Shown here: positions 30,175 through 38,709 of the stretch, one piece after another
How the letters are laid out: the number at the start of each line of letters is the position of its first letter
How positions within the stretch are numbered: the stretch's first letter is position 1
Assembly (NCBI RefSeq): GCF_024594815.1
Contig: NZ_JANJOU010000007.1
Span: 62,001-126,000 of the forward strand
Direction of reading: 5' to 3'
DNA length: 64,000 nucleotides
DNA from: Roseomonas populi
GTDB taxonomy: Bacteria > Pseudomonadota > Alphaproteobacteria > Acetobacterales > Acetobacteraceae
The notes under the pieces: model-generated
What the model was told of the DNA's origin: nothing
Databases searched by the model: none
What the model saw: only the letters and a program-made list of their open reading frames with translations
Made by a program: the position numbers and the translations under genes

Positions 30175-30560
30175 GTGCTGAAGAACCACGTCCTGGATTT
30201 CCGCCCGGGTGATAGCCGGCTCGTCGTCATCTTCGACAACGTCCGCCCGACCACCGGCCGGGCCCGGACCGGCGCCCCAGCGGCGTCGCCCTGGCGGCGC
30301 GAGAGGGCTGCTCGGTCCCCGCGGTAAAGGCCTTCAACATCGACTTGTTCCGCAACGCCGCCCTGCACGGCGCTCTGGAGAGGCTGGCGCGAAACGGATT
30401 GTTCCGAGGCCTCCCGGAGGTCCTCCTCCACGGGCATTCCATGGGGGCTACGCTGCTTTGGCCTTCGCTTTGCTGGCGCCGGGCGCGACGGTGCTCGCCT
30501 TCGCACCACAGGTCACGCAGGATCGGGCACTGGTTCCCTGGAACGGCCGCTACCCCATCG
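30175..30560 (+). pseudogene. Frameshifted alpha/beta-hydrolase-like protein
   Basis: Three consecutive reading frames form one protein. Frame A reads RPGDSRLVVIFDNVRP (about 30196-30245), frame B GVALAAREGCSVPAVKAFNIDLFRN and LLHGHSMG (about 30282-30447), frame C GYAALAFALLAPGATVLAFAPQ (about 30449-30515). Joined, HSMG/GYAALAF gives the nucleophile elbow of an alpha/beta-hydrolase-like family seen in alphaproteobacteria, often with glycan genes. At least two frameshifts; the second lies in a GGGGG run at about 30447-30451 where one base appears lost. No plausible start or intact C-terminus. Confidence 0.7.
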
Positions 30561-30822
30561 CGCACGGCCAGAACGGAGCGGGCGATTTGCCGACAGCGCG
30601 GAGGGTGCGCGGACGGCGTGGGCCTTCGCAAGGCGATAGCAGAGGTCGCCGCCCGCCCCTGGGCGACCGGGCGCGGGAACGCTGCGGCGGATAGCGTCTC
30701 GTCAAGGCGAAGTGCGGTATCTACTCTCGCCTGATGCCCGAGCTGAACGACGTCCCGCGCTTTCTCAACGTCGGCTCAGGAAAAATCCCCAGCCAGGTCC
30801 CGGCAGGGCAGGGCAGGCCTCG

Positions 30823-31788
30823 ATGAACCTCGCCGGGCTGAGCTTCCGCGACATCGAGTACCTCGTCGCGGTCGCGGACCACCTGCATTTCGGCAAGGCC
30901 GCCACGGCCTGCGCCGTCAGCCAGCCCACGCTCTCGGCCCAGGTCCGCAAGCTGGAGGACTATCTCGGCGTACAGGTCTTCGAGCGCGCCAGCCGGAGCG
31001 TGATGATCACCGATCGCGGCGTGGAGGTAATTGCCCAGAGCCGCGCCGTGCTCGCGGAAGGGCGGCGCCTGCTGGAGATGGCGCAGTCGCGCGCCGAGCC
31101 GCTGGGCGGGCAGTTCCGGCTCGGCGTCATCTCCACACTCGCGCCCTATGTCGCGCCAATCATCCTGAACCCGCTGCGGGAGCGCTTCCCGAAGCTGCGC
31201 CTGCACCTTGTGGACGGGATGGCGCACAGCCTTGTCCGCGCGCTGGAGGCCGGGGAGCTGGACGCGCTGCTCGCCTCCTCCCCGATTCGCGGCATCGAGC
31301 TCTCCGAGCTGCCCGTTTTCCACGAGAGCTTCGTGCTGGCCGTCCCGCGCGATCACCGCCTGGCGGTGATCGAGCGCGTGACGCTGGAGGACGTGCCCGC
31401 GGACGAGCTGATCCTCCTCAGCGACGGCCACTGCCTGCGCGACCAGACCATCGCCCTCTTCTCCGGCCAGCGCGCCACGCAGGGCGGCGGCGCCATGCAG
31501 GCGACGAGCCTGGAGACGTTGCGGCAGATGATCGGGGCGGGGATCGGCCTCTCTCTCCTACCGCAGCTTGCCGTGCAGGTGGGCACGCTGCTGGACGACA
31601 TGGTCGCCTACCGCCTGATCCGCGCGCCGGCCCTGCCCGGGCGCGACATCTCACTGTTCCACCGCCCGAGCTTCGGCCGGATCCGCGAGGTGCGGCTACT
31701 GCGCGACGTGATCCGCGATGCCCTTGCCGGGCTTGGCACGATCAGGGTCCACGGCCACCCGCAGACGCGCGCGCTCGGGGCTGGCTAG
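30823..31788 (+). CDS. OxyR-like LysR-type regulator lacking the resolving cysteine
   Basis: 321 residues. N-terminal winged helix (HFGKAATACAVSQPTLSAQVRKLEDYLG at 22-49), C-terminal LysR substrate domain. The OxyR signature DGHCLRDQ at 201-208 is intact, so Cys204 equals E. coli Cys199, but the position of Cys208 is Phe213 (TIALF). ATSLETLRQMIGAGIGLSLLP is also OxyR-like. It should sense peroxide by single-cysteine oxidation if functional. No catalase or peroxiredoxin gene is adjacent. The ATG at 30823 is followed directly by the family start (LSFRDIEYLVAVADH). Confidence 0.85.
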   Translation: MNLAGLSFRDIEYLVAVADHLHFGKAATACAVSQPTLSAQVRKLEDYLGVQVFERASRSVMITDRGVEVIAQSRAVLAEGRRLLEMAQSRAEPLGGQFRLGVISTLAPYVAPIILNPLRERFPKLRLHLVDGMAHSLVRALEAGELDALLASSPIRGIELSELPVFHESFVLAVPRDHRLAVIERVTLEDVPADELILLSDGHCLRDQTIALFSGQRATQGGGAMQATSLETLRQMIGAGIGLSLLPQLAVQVGTLLDDMVAYRLIRAPALPGRDISLFHRPSFGRIREVRLLRDVIRDALAGLGTIRVHGHPQTRALGAG

Positions 31789-31810
31789 CCCCGGGCGGCC
31801 GGGGCGGGGA

Positions 31811-33259
31811 TCAGAACACGTTCCGCCCGGCCAGCCCGACCAGCAGGGTGCGGATCATGATCTTCAGGTCCAGCCACAGGGACCAGTGGGTCATGTAGTG
31901 GAGGTCCATCTCGATGCTCCGCCGCGCGTTCTCCGGCGAGCGGAGGGCGTAGCTCCGCATCCCGTGCGCCTGGGCGTAGCCCGTGAGCCCCGGCTTGATC
32001 CGGTGCCGCTCCGCGTACTGGTTCACTAGGTCGGAAAAGCGCTCGTTCCCGACGAGCATGTCCGCGACGTAGGGCCGCGGGCCGACGATCGACATCTCGC
32101 CCTTGAGCACGTTGAGGAGCTGGGGCAGCTCATCGATGCTCAGCCGGCGCAGCACGGCGCCCACCCGGGTCACGCGCGGGTCTGCCGGGCCGGTGGTTCC
32201 GACCGTCGCGTCGTCGTTCGGGTTCACCCGCATCGTGCGGAACTTGTAGATGGAGAAGGGCTTCCTGCCGTAGCCGGGGCGCCATTGGCGGAACAGGATC
32301 GGGCCCGACCCCTCCAGCCGGATGGCAATGGCGGCGAGGAGCATGACCGGGCTGAGGATCAGCAACGCGATGGTGGCCACCGCGTAGTCCTCGACGACCT
32401 TCATCAGGCCCTGCGTGCCCTTGAAGGGACGGCTCATTACCTGCAGCGCCCGAAGACGGCCCATCGGTACGATCGCCACGAAGTTAGACGTGACGGCCGC
32501 GACGTCGAAGGGGATCACCACATCGGCGGCGATCCAGCTCACGTAATCCATGAGGCGAATGATGTCCGGCGCGCGGGATAGCGGGACGGCTAGGATGATG
32601 ACATCGATTGTCTGGACCTGGGCGTAGTGGCTGAGGACGGACAGGTCACCGGCGACGGGAATGCCGGCCACGGTCCTCGCCTCATCCTCCGTGTCCTTGA
32701 AGACGGCCAGGACATCGTAGGATTCGCCCTGCGCCGTCGCGAGGTCGGCGATGACCCGCTCGGCCAGTGCGCCGGTGCCGATGATGACGACGCGCCGCCG
32801 GAGAAGGCGCCTACGTTCCGCGACACGGATCAGCCACCACTGCGCCACCCGGCCCGCCAGAAGCAGCGAGAGCTGGAGAAGGTGCCAGGCGATCAGCCAG
32901 CCCGGTTCCCAAAGTGCCGAGCGGGCGAAAGCGCCGAGGAGCAGGAAGCTGGCGATCCAGGCCGGCAGCAGGCTGCCGAGGATGTAGGCCAGAACGGTGA
33001 TCGGCTGGGTGTAGTGCTCCACCCGATAGCCACCGAGGCGGGTGTGTATCGAGAGGAACACCGCCATTTCGAGCACCACGACCACGGCGACCTGCAGCGG
33101 CTTCAGCTCGCTTTCCAGGGTTGGCCCAGGCGGGAAAGCCAGCGCTGCCGCGGCGAAGAGCAACAGCATCAGGTCTGAAGCTGCCACGAGGCGGTTCAGC
33201 ATCCCGTGCGTCCAGCGCACGAAAGAAGGGGTCGTCCCGCTGGTCTGTAGTATTTCCAT
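31811..33259 (-). CDS. Polyprenyl-phosphate sugar-1-phosphate transferase (exopolysaccharide initiation)
   Basis: 482 residues. Five N-terminal membrane segments, a central Rossmann-like domain (VVIIGTGALAERVIADL near 154), a further membrane helix, and the C-terminal bacterial sugar transferase domain with PFSIYKFRTMRVN, DELPQLLNVLKGEMSIVGPRP and HRIKPGLTGYAQ. This is the WcaJ/Pss-type enzyme that puts the first sugar phosphate on undecaprenyl phosphate at the inner membrane. ATG at 33259 fits the family; a longer frame runs upstream into the divergent gene's region. Confidence 0.94.
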   Translation of the reverse strand: MEILQTSGTTPSFVRWTHGMLNRLVAASDLMLLLFAAAALAFPPGPTLESELKPLQVAVVVVLEMAVFLSIHTRLGGYRVEHYTQPITVLAYILGSLLPAWIASFLLLGAFARSALWEPGWLIAWHLLQLSLLLAGRVAQWWLIRVAERRRLLRRRVVIIGTGALAERVIADLATAQGESYDVLAVFKDTEDEARTVAGIPVAGDLSVLSHYAQVQTIDVIILAVPLSRAPDIIRLMDYVSWIAADVVIPFDVAAVTSNFVAIVPMGRLRALQVMSRPFKGTQGLMKVVEDYAVATIALLILSPVMLLAAIAIRLEGSGPILFRQWRPGYGRKPFSIYKFRTMRVNPNDDATVGTTGPADPRVTRVGAVLRRLSIDELPQLLNVLKGEMSIVGPRPYVADMLVGNERFSDLVNQYAERHRIKPGLTGYAQAHGMRSYALRSPENARRSIEMDLHYMTHWSLWLDLKIMIRTLLVGLAGRNVF

Positions 33260-33341
33260 AGACACGCGGGAGGGCGGCTCCGTCAGGTCGGCCTCCAGAC
33301 GGCCGGCAAGAGGCGAACGAGGTCCAAATTTCTGATACCAA

Positions 33342-34085
33342 ATGAGAGGAAATCGTGCCAGACAACCCAACGACGTCATGTTCTCCATTTTTGATCAAAT
33401 TGGCCGTCCTGGCGCCCCCAACCGCATCGTCAGCTTCACTTTCGAGGGTGCCTCGCGAACGCTGCTGAGCGTCGGCGGGTCGATTCTGGAGATGTATGGG
33501 GCGCGCGGTACCTACTACCTTCCGACGGGTGTTGCCGGTTACGGGACTGTCTCGCCGCAAGAGCCTTTTTCGCCCAAGGATATCGGCGCGCGGGGCCATG
33601 AGATCGGGTGCGCCGTCACGCCGGGCAGGGATGAAGAGAAAGGCCGCGCGCCCGGTACTGCGGACGACATCGAGCGCAGCACTGCCCGGATCCGGTCCGC
33701 GCTGCCCGGGGTTCTGCTGGAGCATTGCGCCTACGGGAACAGTCTCTCGCGAGAGGACAGGTCTCGTCTCGGAACCTACTTCCGGACGGGAAGAAGTCTG
33801 GAACCGGGGATCAACCGCGGCAGGATCGATCCCATGGCGATCAGGGCGAACGCTCTGCGCGGGCGCGAAGCAGAGTACCAGCGGGCTATCGCGCTGATCC
33901 ACGAGGTTGCGACGCAGGGCGGCTGGCTTGCCTTTACCCTGCACGATCTTTGCCCCAGCCCGGGGCCCGATGGCGTCCACGCGATCGCCCTGGACCATAT
34001 CGTTCGGACGGCCGTCGAGGCGGGGTGCCTTCTCCGGTCTATCGGAGAGGCGATCACCCTACTTGGGAAAGGCGCGCCCGCTTGA
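33342..34085 (+). CDS. NodB-like protein with lost catalytic motifs
   Basis: 247 residues from ATG at 33342 (or 235 from ATG at 33378; neither has a good ribosome-binding site). The fold is like polysaccharide deacetylases: RIVSFTFEGASRTLLSVGGSILEMYGARGTYYLP, then ARGHEIGCAV. However motif 1 (TFDDG) reads TFEGA, and the zinc-binding HxxxH of motif 2 is absent (GHEIGCAVTPG). The late WLAFTLHDLCPSPGP resembles motif 5. Probably catalytically inactive; a binding or regulatory role in the glycan locus is inference. Its stop overlaps the next glycosyltransferase start by 4 bases. Confidence 0.72.
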   Translation: MRGNRARQPNDVMFSIFDQIGRPGAPNRIVSFTFEGASRTLLSVGGSILEMYGARGTYYLPTGVAGYGTVSPQEPFSPKDIGARGHEIGCAVTPGRDEEKGRAPGTADDIERSTARIRSALPGVLLEHCAYGNSLSREDRSRLGTYFRTGRSLEPGINRGRIDPMAIRANALRGREAEYQRAIALIHEVATQGGWLAFTLHDLCPSPGPDGVHAIALDHIVRTAVEAGCLLRSIGEAITLLGKGAPA

Positions 34086-35068
34086 GTGCGCCGGTTCGGA
34101 AAGCTGGCGACGTCGCCACGGGCGAGTACGACGTGAGCGTCGTCATCCCGACCTTCCGCCGCCCGCACCTCCTGCGGCGATCCCTCGAAGCTGTTCAGGC
34201 GCAGAGCCTCTGGCTGACCAGGGGCGGCGAGATCCTCGTTGTCGACAACTGCCCGAACCGTTCGGCGGAGCCGGTGGTGGCCGCGCTGCCCGTCGGCGAT
34301 GTCCCGGTCCGCTACCTCGCCGAACCGCGACCGGGCATCTCGCACGCCCGGAATTCCGGCGTCAGCACGACCAAGGGCGGGCTGATCGTTTTCATCGACG
34401 ACGACAACCTGACAGTCGAGACGGCGATTGGCGACCTCGTGGCCGCCCTGGAGGAGACGAACGCCTCGGCGGCCTTCGGGCGGTACATCGCCTTACCGGA
34501 AGCGGCCTGCCCGCCGAATTCCCTTCACTTCATCGGCCCCTACTCACGCGATCTCGGCGCGACGCGAAGGGACGTGACCCGGGAAAGGGCCAAGCTCGGC
34601 ACCTGTCTCTCCCTGTTCCGGCGCTCCGCCTTGGCGAAGCGGGAACAGCTCTTCGACCCGGCACTCGGCCTGACGGGCGGGGAGGACTCGGCGCTCCTTC
34701 GCGAGCTCGCGCAGGAGGGGCACCGCTTCGTCTACGAGCCCAGCGCCGTCGGCTTCGAGATCGTCGCGCTCTCGCGCCTGAATCGCGCATCGTTGCAACG
34801 CCGCCGGTTCCGTAGCGGGCAGATCCGGGTCGCCGATGCGGGCGGCATGGCGCAGCGCGCGCTATGGCGCGGCATCGGCGCCGTTCAGTTCGTCCTGCAC
34901 GCCCAGATGGCCGCCGTCGCCGGGCTGCTCGGGCAACGTCGCCGGGCGGAGTTCCACCGGGGCCAGGCCTGGGGCGGGCTCGGCAAGCTGTTCTGGCGGC
35001 GGCCGCAACCGCCCTTCTACGGCGACGATCCGCTCCGGAAGGACGTGGACGCGAAAGCCGCCTCCTAG
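34082..35068 (+). CDS. Family 2 glycosyltransferase
   Basis: 328 residues from TTG at 34082, whose bases overlap the preceding stop as TTGA. GT-A fold: VSVVIPTFRRPHLLRRSLEAVQAQ near 18-41, ILVVDN, the DxD-like metal motif FIDDDN near 103, and the acceptor-site GGEDSALLRELA near 200. A C-terminal membrane-associating stretch (WRGIGAVQFVLHAQMAAVAGLLG). It closely parallels the family-2 glycosyltransferase at 38,702 in motif order, so the two look like paralogues. Adds one sugar of the exopolysaccharide repeat by inference. Confidence 0.88.
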   Translation: MSAPVRKAGDVATGEYDVSVVIPTFRRPHLLRRSLEAVQAQSLWLTRGGEILVVDNCPNRSAEPVVAALPVGDVPVRYLAEPRPGISHARNSGVSTTKGGLIVFIDDDNLTVETAIGDLVAALEETNASAAFGRYIALPEAACPPNSLHFIGPYSRDLGATRRDVTRERAKLGTCLSLFRRSALAKREQLFDPALGLTGGEDSALLRELAQEGHRFVYEPSAVGFEIVALSRLNRASLQRRRFRSGQIRVADAGGMAQRALWRGIGAVQFVLHAQMAAVAGLLGQRRRAEFHRGQAWGGLGKLFWRRPQPPFYGDDPLRKDVDAKAAS

Positions 35069-35104
35069 CCTGCTGCCAGGAAATCCGCCGGTTCCAGCCG
35101 CGTG

Positions 35105-36364
35105 TCAGGACCGGGAGGGCAGAGCTGCCCAGGCGAGCCCTGCCGTGATGCCCATCACGATCACCCGGGCGATCGCCGCGCCCTCCAGTCCTCCGGCCTG
35201 CACGCCGGCCCAGCAGAGCAGGAGGGTGAGCGCGAGCGAGATGCAGACCAGGCTCAGCCGCACGCGCTGCCGGCCGGTCGCGCTCAGCCCGTCGGCCCAG
35301 ATCCCATAGAGCCCGGACATCAGCGGAAAAACGGCGGCCAAGCGGACGACATAGGGCAGGTCGTCGTAGCGCTCGCCGAAGATCAGGGGGAGGAGGCCGG
35401 CGAAGACGAGAAGGCCCAGAGCCCCCGCTGCCCCGATCCCCGCGGCGACCGGGATGAGCCGGTAGACGTAGCTCACGCAGGCCGCCGAACTCTCTCCCGC
35501 CAGGCGGAACATGCGCGCATAGCTCGCCGAGGCGAGGGCGCGCACGGGCATGCCGACTGTCTCCACGATCCGGAAGGCGGCGGCGTACTCGCCAGCGGCC
35601 TCCGCTCCGGCCACCTCGAGGACGATGGGCTTGTCGAGATCCCTGACCGAGGCCTGCAGGGCGCTCTCCGCCGCGAAGGCCAGCCCCTCGCCGGCATGCC
35701 CGCCCATCCACCGGAGCACCGGCATCCCGTGGTCACGGATCACGAGCGCGAGGCAGAGGGCAGCGGCGGCGGCCGAGGAGGCGGCATACCACGAGGCCCA
35801 GCCCTGGAGGGACAGCGCACCGGGAAGTGCGGCCGCGATGGCGATCGCCACCAGCCGGCACAGCCCGATGATGATGGTGACGGCCGACTGCCGCGCCGCC
35901 TGCCCGGTGCCCATAAAGACCGCGATCCCGACATTCGCGTAGCGGCCGAAGAGCAGGTCGGAGACCAGGACGAGTAGCAGCGGCACCGTGCCGATGCGCC
36001 CCACCTCCAGCACCGGCAGGATCGCCATCCCGAGAGAAACGAGGACGAGGCCCGTGGCGGTGATCAGGCCGAGGCAGTGGCCGAGCCAGGGGCGAAGCGC
36101 CGCGGGATCCCGTGCCACCGCGCGGATCAGGAGCTGGTCGCACCCCCAGCCGACGAAGCAGGACGCCGCCACGGTCAGCGCGGTGAGGCTGGCGAAGATG
36201 CCGTAGCCGTCGGGCCCGAGGCTCCGCACGGCCAGGACCAGCCAGCCGATCTGCGTCAACAGTTGCAGCGCGTAGCCGCCGAAGATCAGGGAGGAGTCGC
36301 GCGCGACGCTGCGCACCGTCCCGTGCTCGAGCAGCGCCCGCAGGCGCGCGGGAAGCTTCGGCAC
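35105..36364 (-). CDS. wzx: Wzx-type polysaccharide flippase
   Basis: 419 residues with about 12 hydrophobic segments, MATE/MVF-like. N-terminal SVARDSSLIFGGYALQLLTQIGWLVLAVRSLGPDGYGIF is the typical Wzx/RfbX start. Moves lipid-linked repeat units across the inner membrane. Last gene of a five-gene minus-strand operon (wecG-like, glycosyltransferase, ATP-grasp, GH10, this); the gap to the GH10 stop is 3 bases. Confidence 0.88.
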   Translation of the reverse strand: MPKLPARLRALLEHGTVRSVARDSSLIFGGYALQLLTQIGWLVLAVRSLGPDGYGIFASLTALTVAASCFVGWGCDQLLIRAVARDPAALRPWLGHCLGLITATGLVLVSLGMAILPVLEVGRIGTVPLLLVLVSDLLFGRYANVGIAVFMGTGQAARQSAVTIIIGLCRLVAIAIAAALPGALSLQGWASWYAASSAAAAALCLALVIRDHGMPVLRWMGGHAGEGLAFAAESALQASVRDLDKPIVLEVAGAEAAGEYAAAFRIVETVGMPVRALASASYARMFRLAGESSAACVSYVYRLIPVAAGIGAAGALGLLVFAGLLPLIFGERYDDLPYVVRLAAVFPLMSGLYGIWADGLSATGRQRVRLSLVCISLALTLLLCWAGVQAGGLEGAAIARVIVMGITAGLAWAALPSRS

Positions 36365-36367
36365 GGG

Positions 36368-37510
36368 TCAGCCCGGGCGCGGCGCGTCGCGCAAGGCATC
36401 GCGAATAGCGTACCAATCTGGCTTGCGGCGCATGTCGCGATCATAGGCGTTCGTGCGGGCGGGCAGCCCATCCTTGCGCCGGGCGCTGCTGCTGTGGTCC
36501 TGCCAGTTGTGGAGGTCCGACAGCCCCCAGAGCACCACGGTGTCCACCGCGCGTTCCGGGAGGATGGCCCGGAGGAAATCCCGGTTCATCGCCGCGTTCT
36601 CCGCGTCGCGCAGCGCGGGGTCGGCCGGCAGAAGGCGGTCCACCATGTCGAGTTCCGTGATCTCCACCTTCAGGCCGAGCGAGGCGACATCGCGGATGAA
36701 GCGCCGGAGCAACTCCGGGTTCAGGGGGGCGGAGCGCGGCGCGATATGGGCCTGGATGCCGAGCGCGTGCACCGGCGCGCGGCGCTGGACCAGGCCGTTG
36801 AGCAATTCCAGCATCGCGCGGCGGCGGAACGCCTGGTCCGGCGAATCGAGCTCGAGGTCGTACTCGTTGATCACGAGCCGCGCGGCCGGGTCTGCCTCCG
36901 CCGCCATTTCCAGCGCCATCGCGATGTAGTCCGGCCCGAGCGCCCGAAGGAAGGGCGACGCCCGCAGGCCATCCGGGCGGCGATGCCACTCGAAGATCGG
37001 CTCGTTCACCACGTCCCAGCTGCTGACGCGCCCGGCATAGCGCCCGGCCACGGTGCGGATGTGCAGCGCCAGCGTCCGGCGCATCTCCGAGGCGCCGGCA
37101 TTCGGGTCGAACCAGCGCGGCAGCGCCTCGTGCCACACCAGGGTGTGGCCGCGAACCTTCCCGAACCCTTCCCGCGCCGAGAGGTCGAAGAGGAAGTCGG
37201 CGTCGCGGAACTCGAAGCCGCCCGAAGCAGGCTGCAGCCGACTCCATTTCAGCTCGAAGCCCGGCGCCAGAAAGCCCGCATCGGCGCGCAGCGGGGGCAG
37301 AAGCTCCGGCGTCTGCTCCAGGTAGGGGCGCGTGATCATGCAGCCGAAATTCAGGCCGCGAGCCTTGGCGAGGGAAAGCAGCCCGTCCTCGGCCGCCATC
37401 CCGGACAACGGCGCGAGCAGCGGCGGCAGGCTGGCGAGCACGGCGCGGCGGGCGATGCCGGCAGGGGTGGGCCCGCCGGCCGGCCTGCGCCGGAGCAGGG
37501 ACGGAATCAT
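36368..37510 (-). CDS. GH10 glycoside hydrolase (endo-beta-1,4-xylanase-like), exported
   Basis: 380 residues. N-terminal arginine-rich start plus hydrophobic AVLASLPPLLAPLSGMAA suggests export (about 1-40). GH10 motifs: FELKW (usual NEMKW), GHTLVWHEALP near 121, acid/base Glu170 in WDVVNEP, GIQAHI near 251, nucleophile Glu286 in VEITELD, and LWGLSD near 334. Both catalytic residues are present. Overlaps the ATP-grasp gene by 4 bases. In this setting it more likely trims or edits the exopolysaccharide than degrades plant xylan; that is inference. Confidence 0.9.
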   Translation of the reverse strand: MIPSLLRRRPAGGPTPAGIARRAVLASLPPLLAPLSGMAAEDGLLSLAKARGLNFGCMITRPYLEQTPELLPPLRADAGFLAPGFELKWSRLQPASGGFEFRDADFLFDLSAREGFGKVRGHTLVWHEALPRWFDPNAGASEMRRTLALHIRTVAGRYAGRVSSWDVVNEPIFEWHRRPDGLRASPFLRALGPDYIAMALEMAAEADPAARLVINEYDLELDSPDQAFRRRAMLELLNGLVQRRAPVHALGIQAHIAPRSAPLNPELLRRFIRDVASLGLKVEITELDMVDRLLPADPALRDAENAAMNRDFLRAILPERAVDTVVLWGLSDLHNWQDHSSSARRKDGLPARTNAYDRDMRRKPDWYAIRDALRDAPRPG

Positions 37511-38709
37511 CGGCTGCTCAGCCGCCGCAGCCGGTCCCGGACGCGCTCCATGCGCTCCGTCGCGGCCATGTCGGCGATGCTGGCGTGGAGCAGGGGCGGG
37601 TCGTCCCAGGGCGCGTCGTGCCACCCCCGGAGATGGGAGCTGGCCGGATCGCGCATCCACTCGTTCGGGAACAGCGCGATCGTGTCGCCGGGGGCGGGCA
37701 GGGAAACGGGCGGAGCATCGCCCCCCATCGCAGCCAGCAGCGCCGCCGCGAGTCCATGCCCGTCCCCCCGGGATAGATGGCAGATCGGTGTCACGCGCGG
37801 GTTCATTTCGAGCATGAGGGCCGCCCCATCCGGCGCCACCATGAAGTCGAAGCCGTGAAAGCCGGAGAGGCCCAGCCGGGCCACGAAGGCTTCCGCCGTG
37901 GCGTTCATCACCGGATTGTCGATCACCCGCACGACTGTGGCGGGGCCGCTCGCCCCCGCGGTCTCCAGTGCGGTCACGGAAAGGCCGGCCAGCACCCGGC
38001 CTCCTTCGCACAGCACCGCGCGGTTCGCCGGTATCCCCGCAGAGAACTCCTGCAGATGCGGCGTCGAGGGGCGCCACTCCCGGCGTGCGACGATGGCGCG
38101 CACGCTTCGCTCGCGCACCGAGCGCTTGGCGGCCGCAAAGAGCGAAGGGGGGGCGGTCAGGCGGTCCCAGGCAGGGCCGGCCGCCGCGGCATCGCGCAGC
38201 ACGGCCACGCCCTCGCCACCCCAGTTGCCGTCCACCTTCAGCACGCGCGGCATCGGCCCGGCGGCGATCGCGGCGTCCATGGCGGCCCGGTCGGGCAGGT
38301 GCAGGGTGGGCGGGATCGGCAGGCCCATTTCCGCCGCCAGCGCCATCTGGGCACCCTTGGAGAGGGCGACGCGGTAGCCGCCCGGATCGCCCATCGAAGC
38401 CTCCACGGTAGCCCGCATCGCCGGATCCGCGTGCAGCGCGACGACGAGCATCGCCGAGACGTCGTCGCAGGGGATCAGGCGATCCGGCCGCGCGGCCCCC
38501 ACGGCCTCGGCGAGGTCCGGGAGCAGCCGCCAGGGACGCAGCCGGTGCCAGGTCTCGGGCGCGGCGCTCCGGCCGAGATAGGCGCGCGGTGGGGAAGCGC
38601 CCTCCACATGGAAGCCGGCGCGGCGCAGCGCCATGCAGAGGCGGGCCGGAAAGGGCCATGGCTGGGTGGAAACGATGAGGAGGCGAGGCGGGGACATGAT
38701 GTCAGACAT
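37507..38709 (-). CDS. ATP-grasp ligase in the exopolysaccharide operon
   Basis: 400 residues. N-terminal Rossmann-like part (RLLIVSTQPWPFPARLCMALRRAGF; RLIPCDDVSAMLVV), then ATP-grasp core: RVLKVDGNWGGEGV near 156 (nucleotide-binding Lys and glycine-rich loop) and GFHGFDFMVAPDGAALMLEMNPRVTP near 285-310 (metal-binding Glu/Asn, EMNPR). Ends in a charged helical tail. ATP-grasp enzymes join a carboxylate to an amine or thiol; here it could attach an amino acid or similar group to a sugar. No substrate is evident. Overlaps its neighbours by 8 and 4 bases. Confidence 0.82.
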   Translation of the reverse strand: MSDIMSPPRLLIVSTQPWPFPARLCMALRRAGFHVEGASPPRAYLGRSAAPETWHRLRPWRLLPDLAEAVGAARPDRLIPCDDVSAMLVVALHADPAMRATVEASMGDPGGYRVALSKGAQMALAAEMGLPIPPTLHLPDRAAMDAAIAAGPMPRVLKVDGNWGGEGVAVLRDAAAAGPAWDRLTAPPSLFAAAKRSVRERSVRAIVARREWRPSTPHLQEFSAGIPANRAVLCEGGRVLAGLSVTALETAGASGPATVVRVIDNPVMNATAEAFVARLGLSGFHGFDFMVAPDGAALMLEMNPRVTPICHLSRGDGHGLAAALLAAMGGDAPPVSLPAPGDTIALFPNEWMRDPASSHLRGWHDAPWDDPPLLHASIADMAATERMERVRDRLRRLSSR

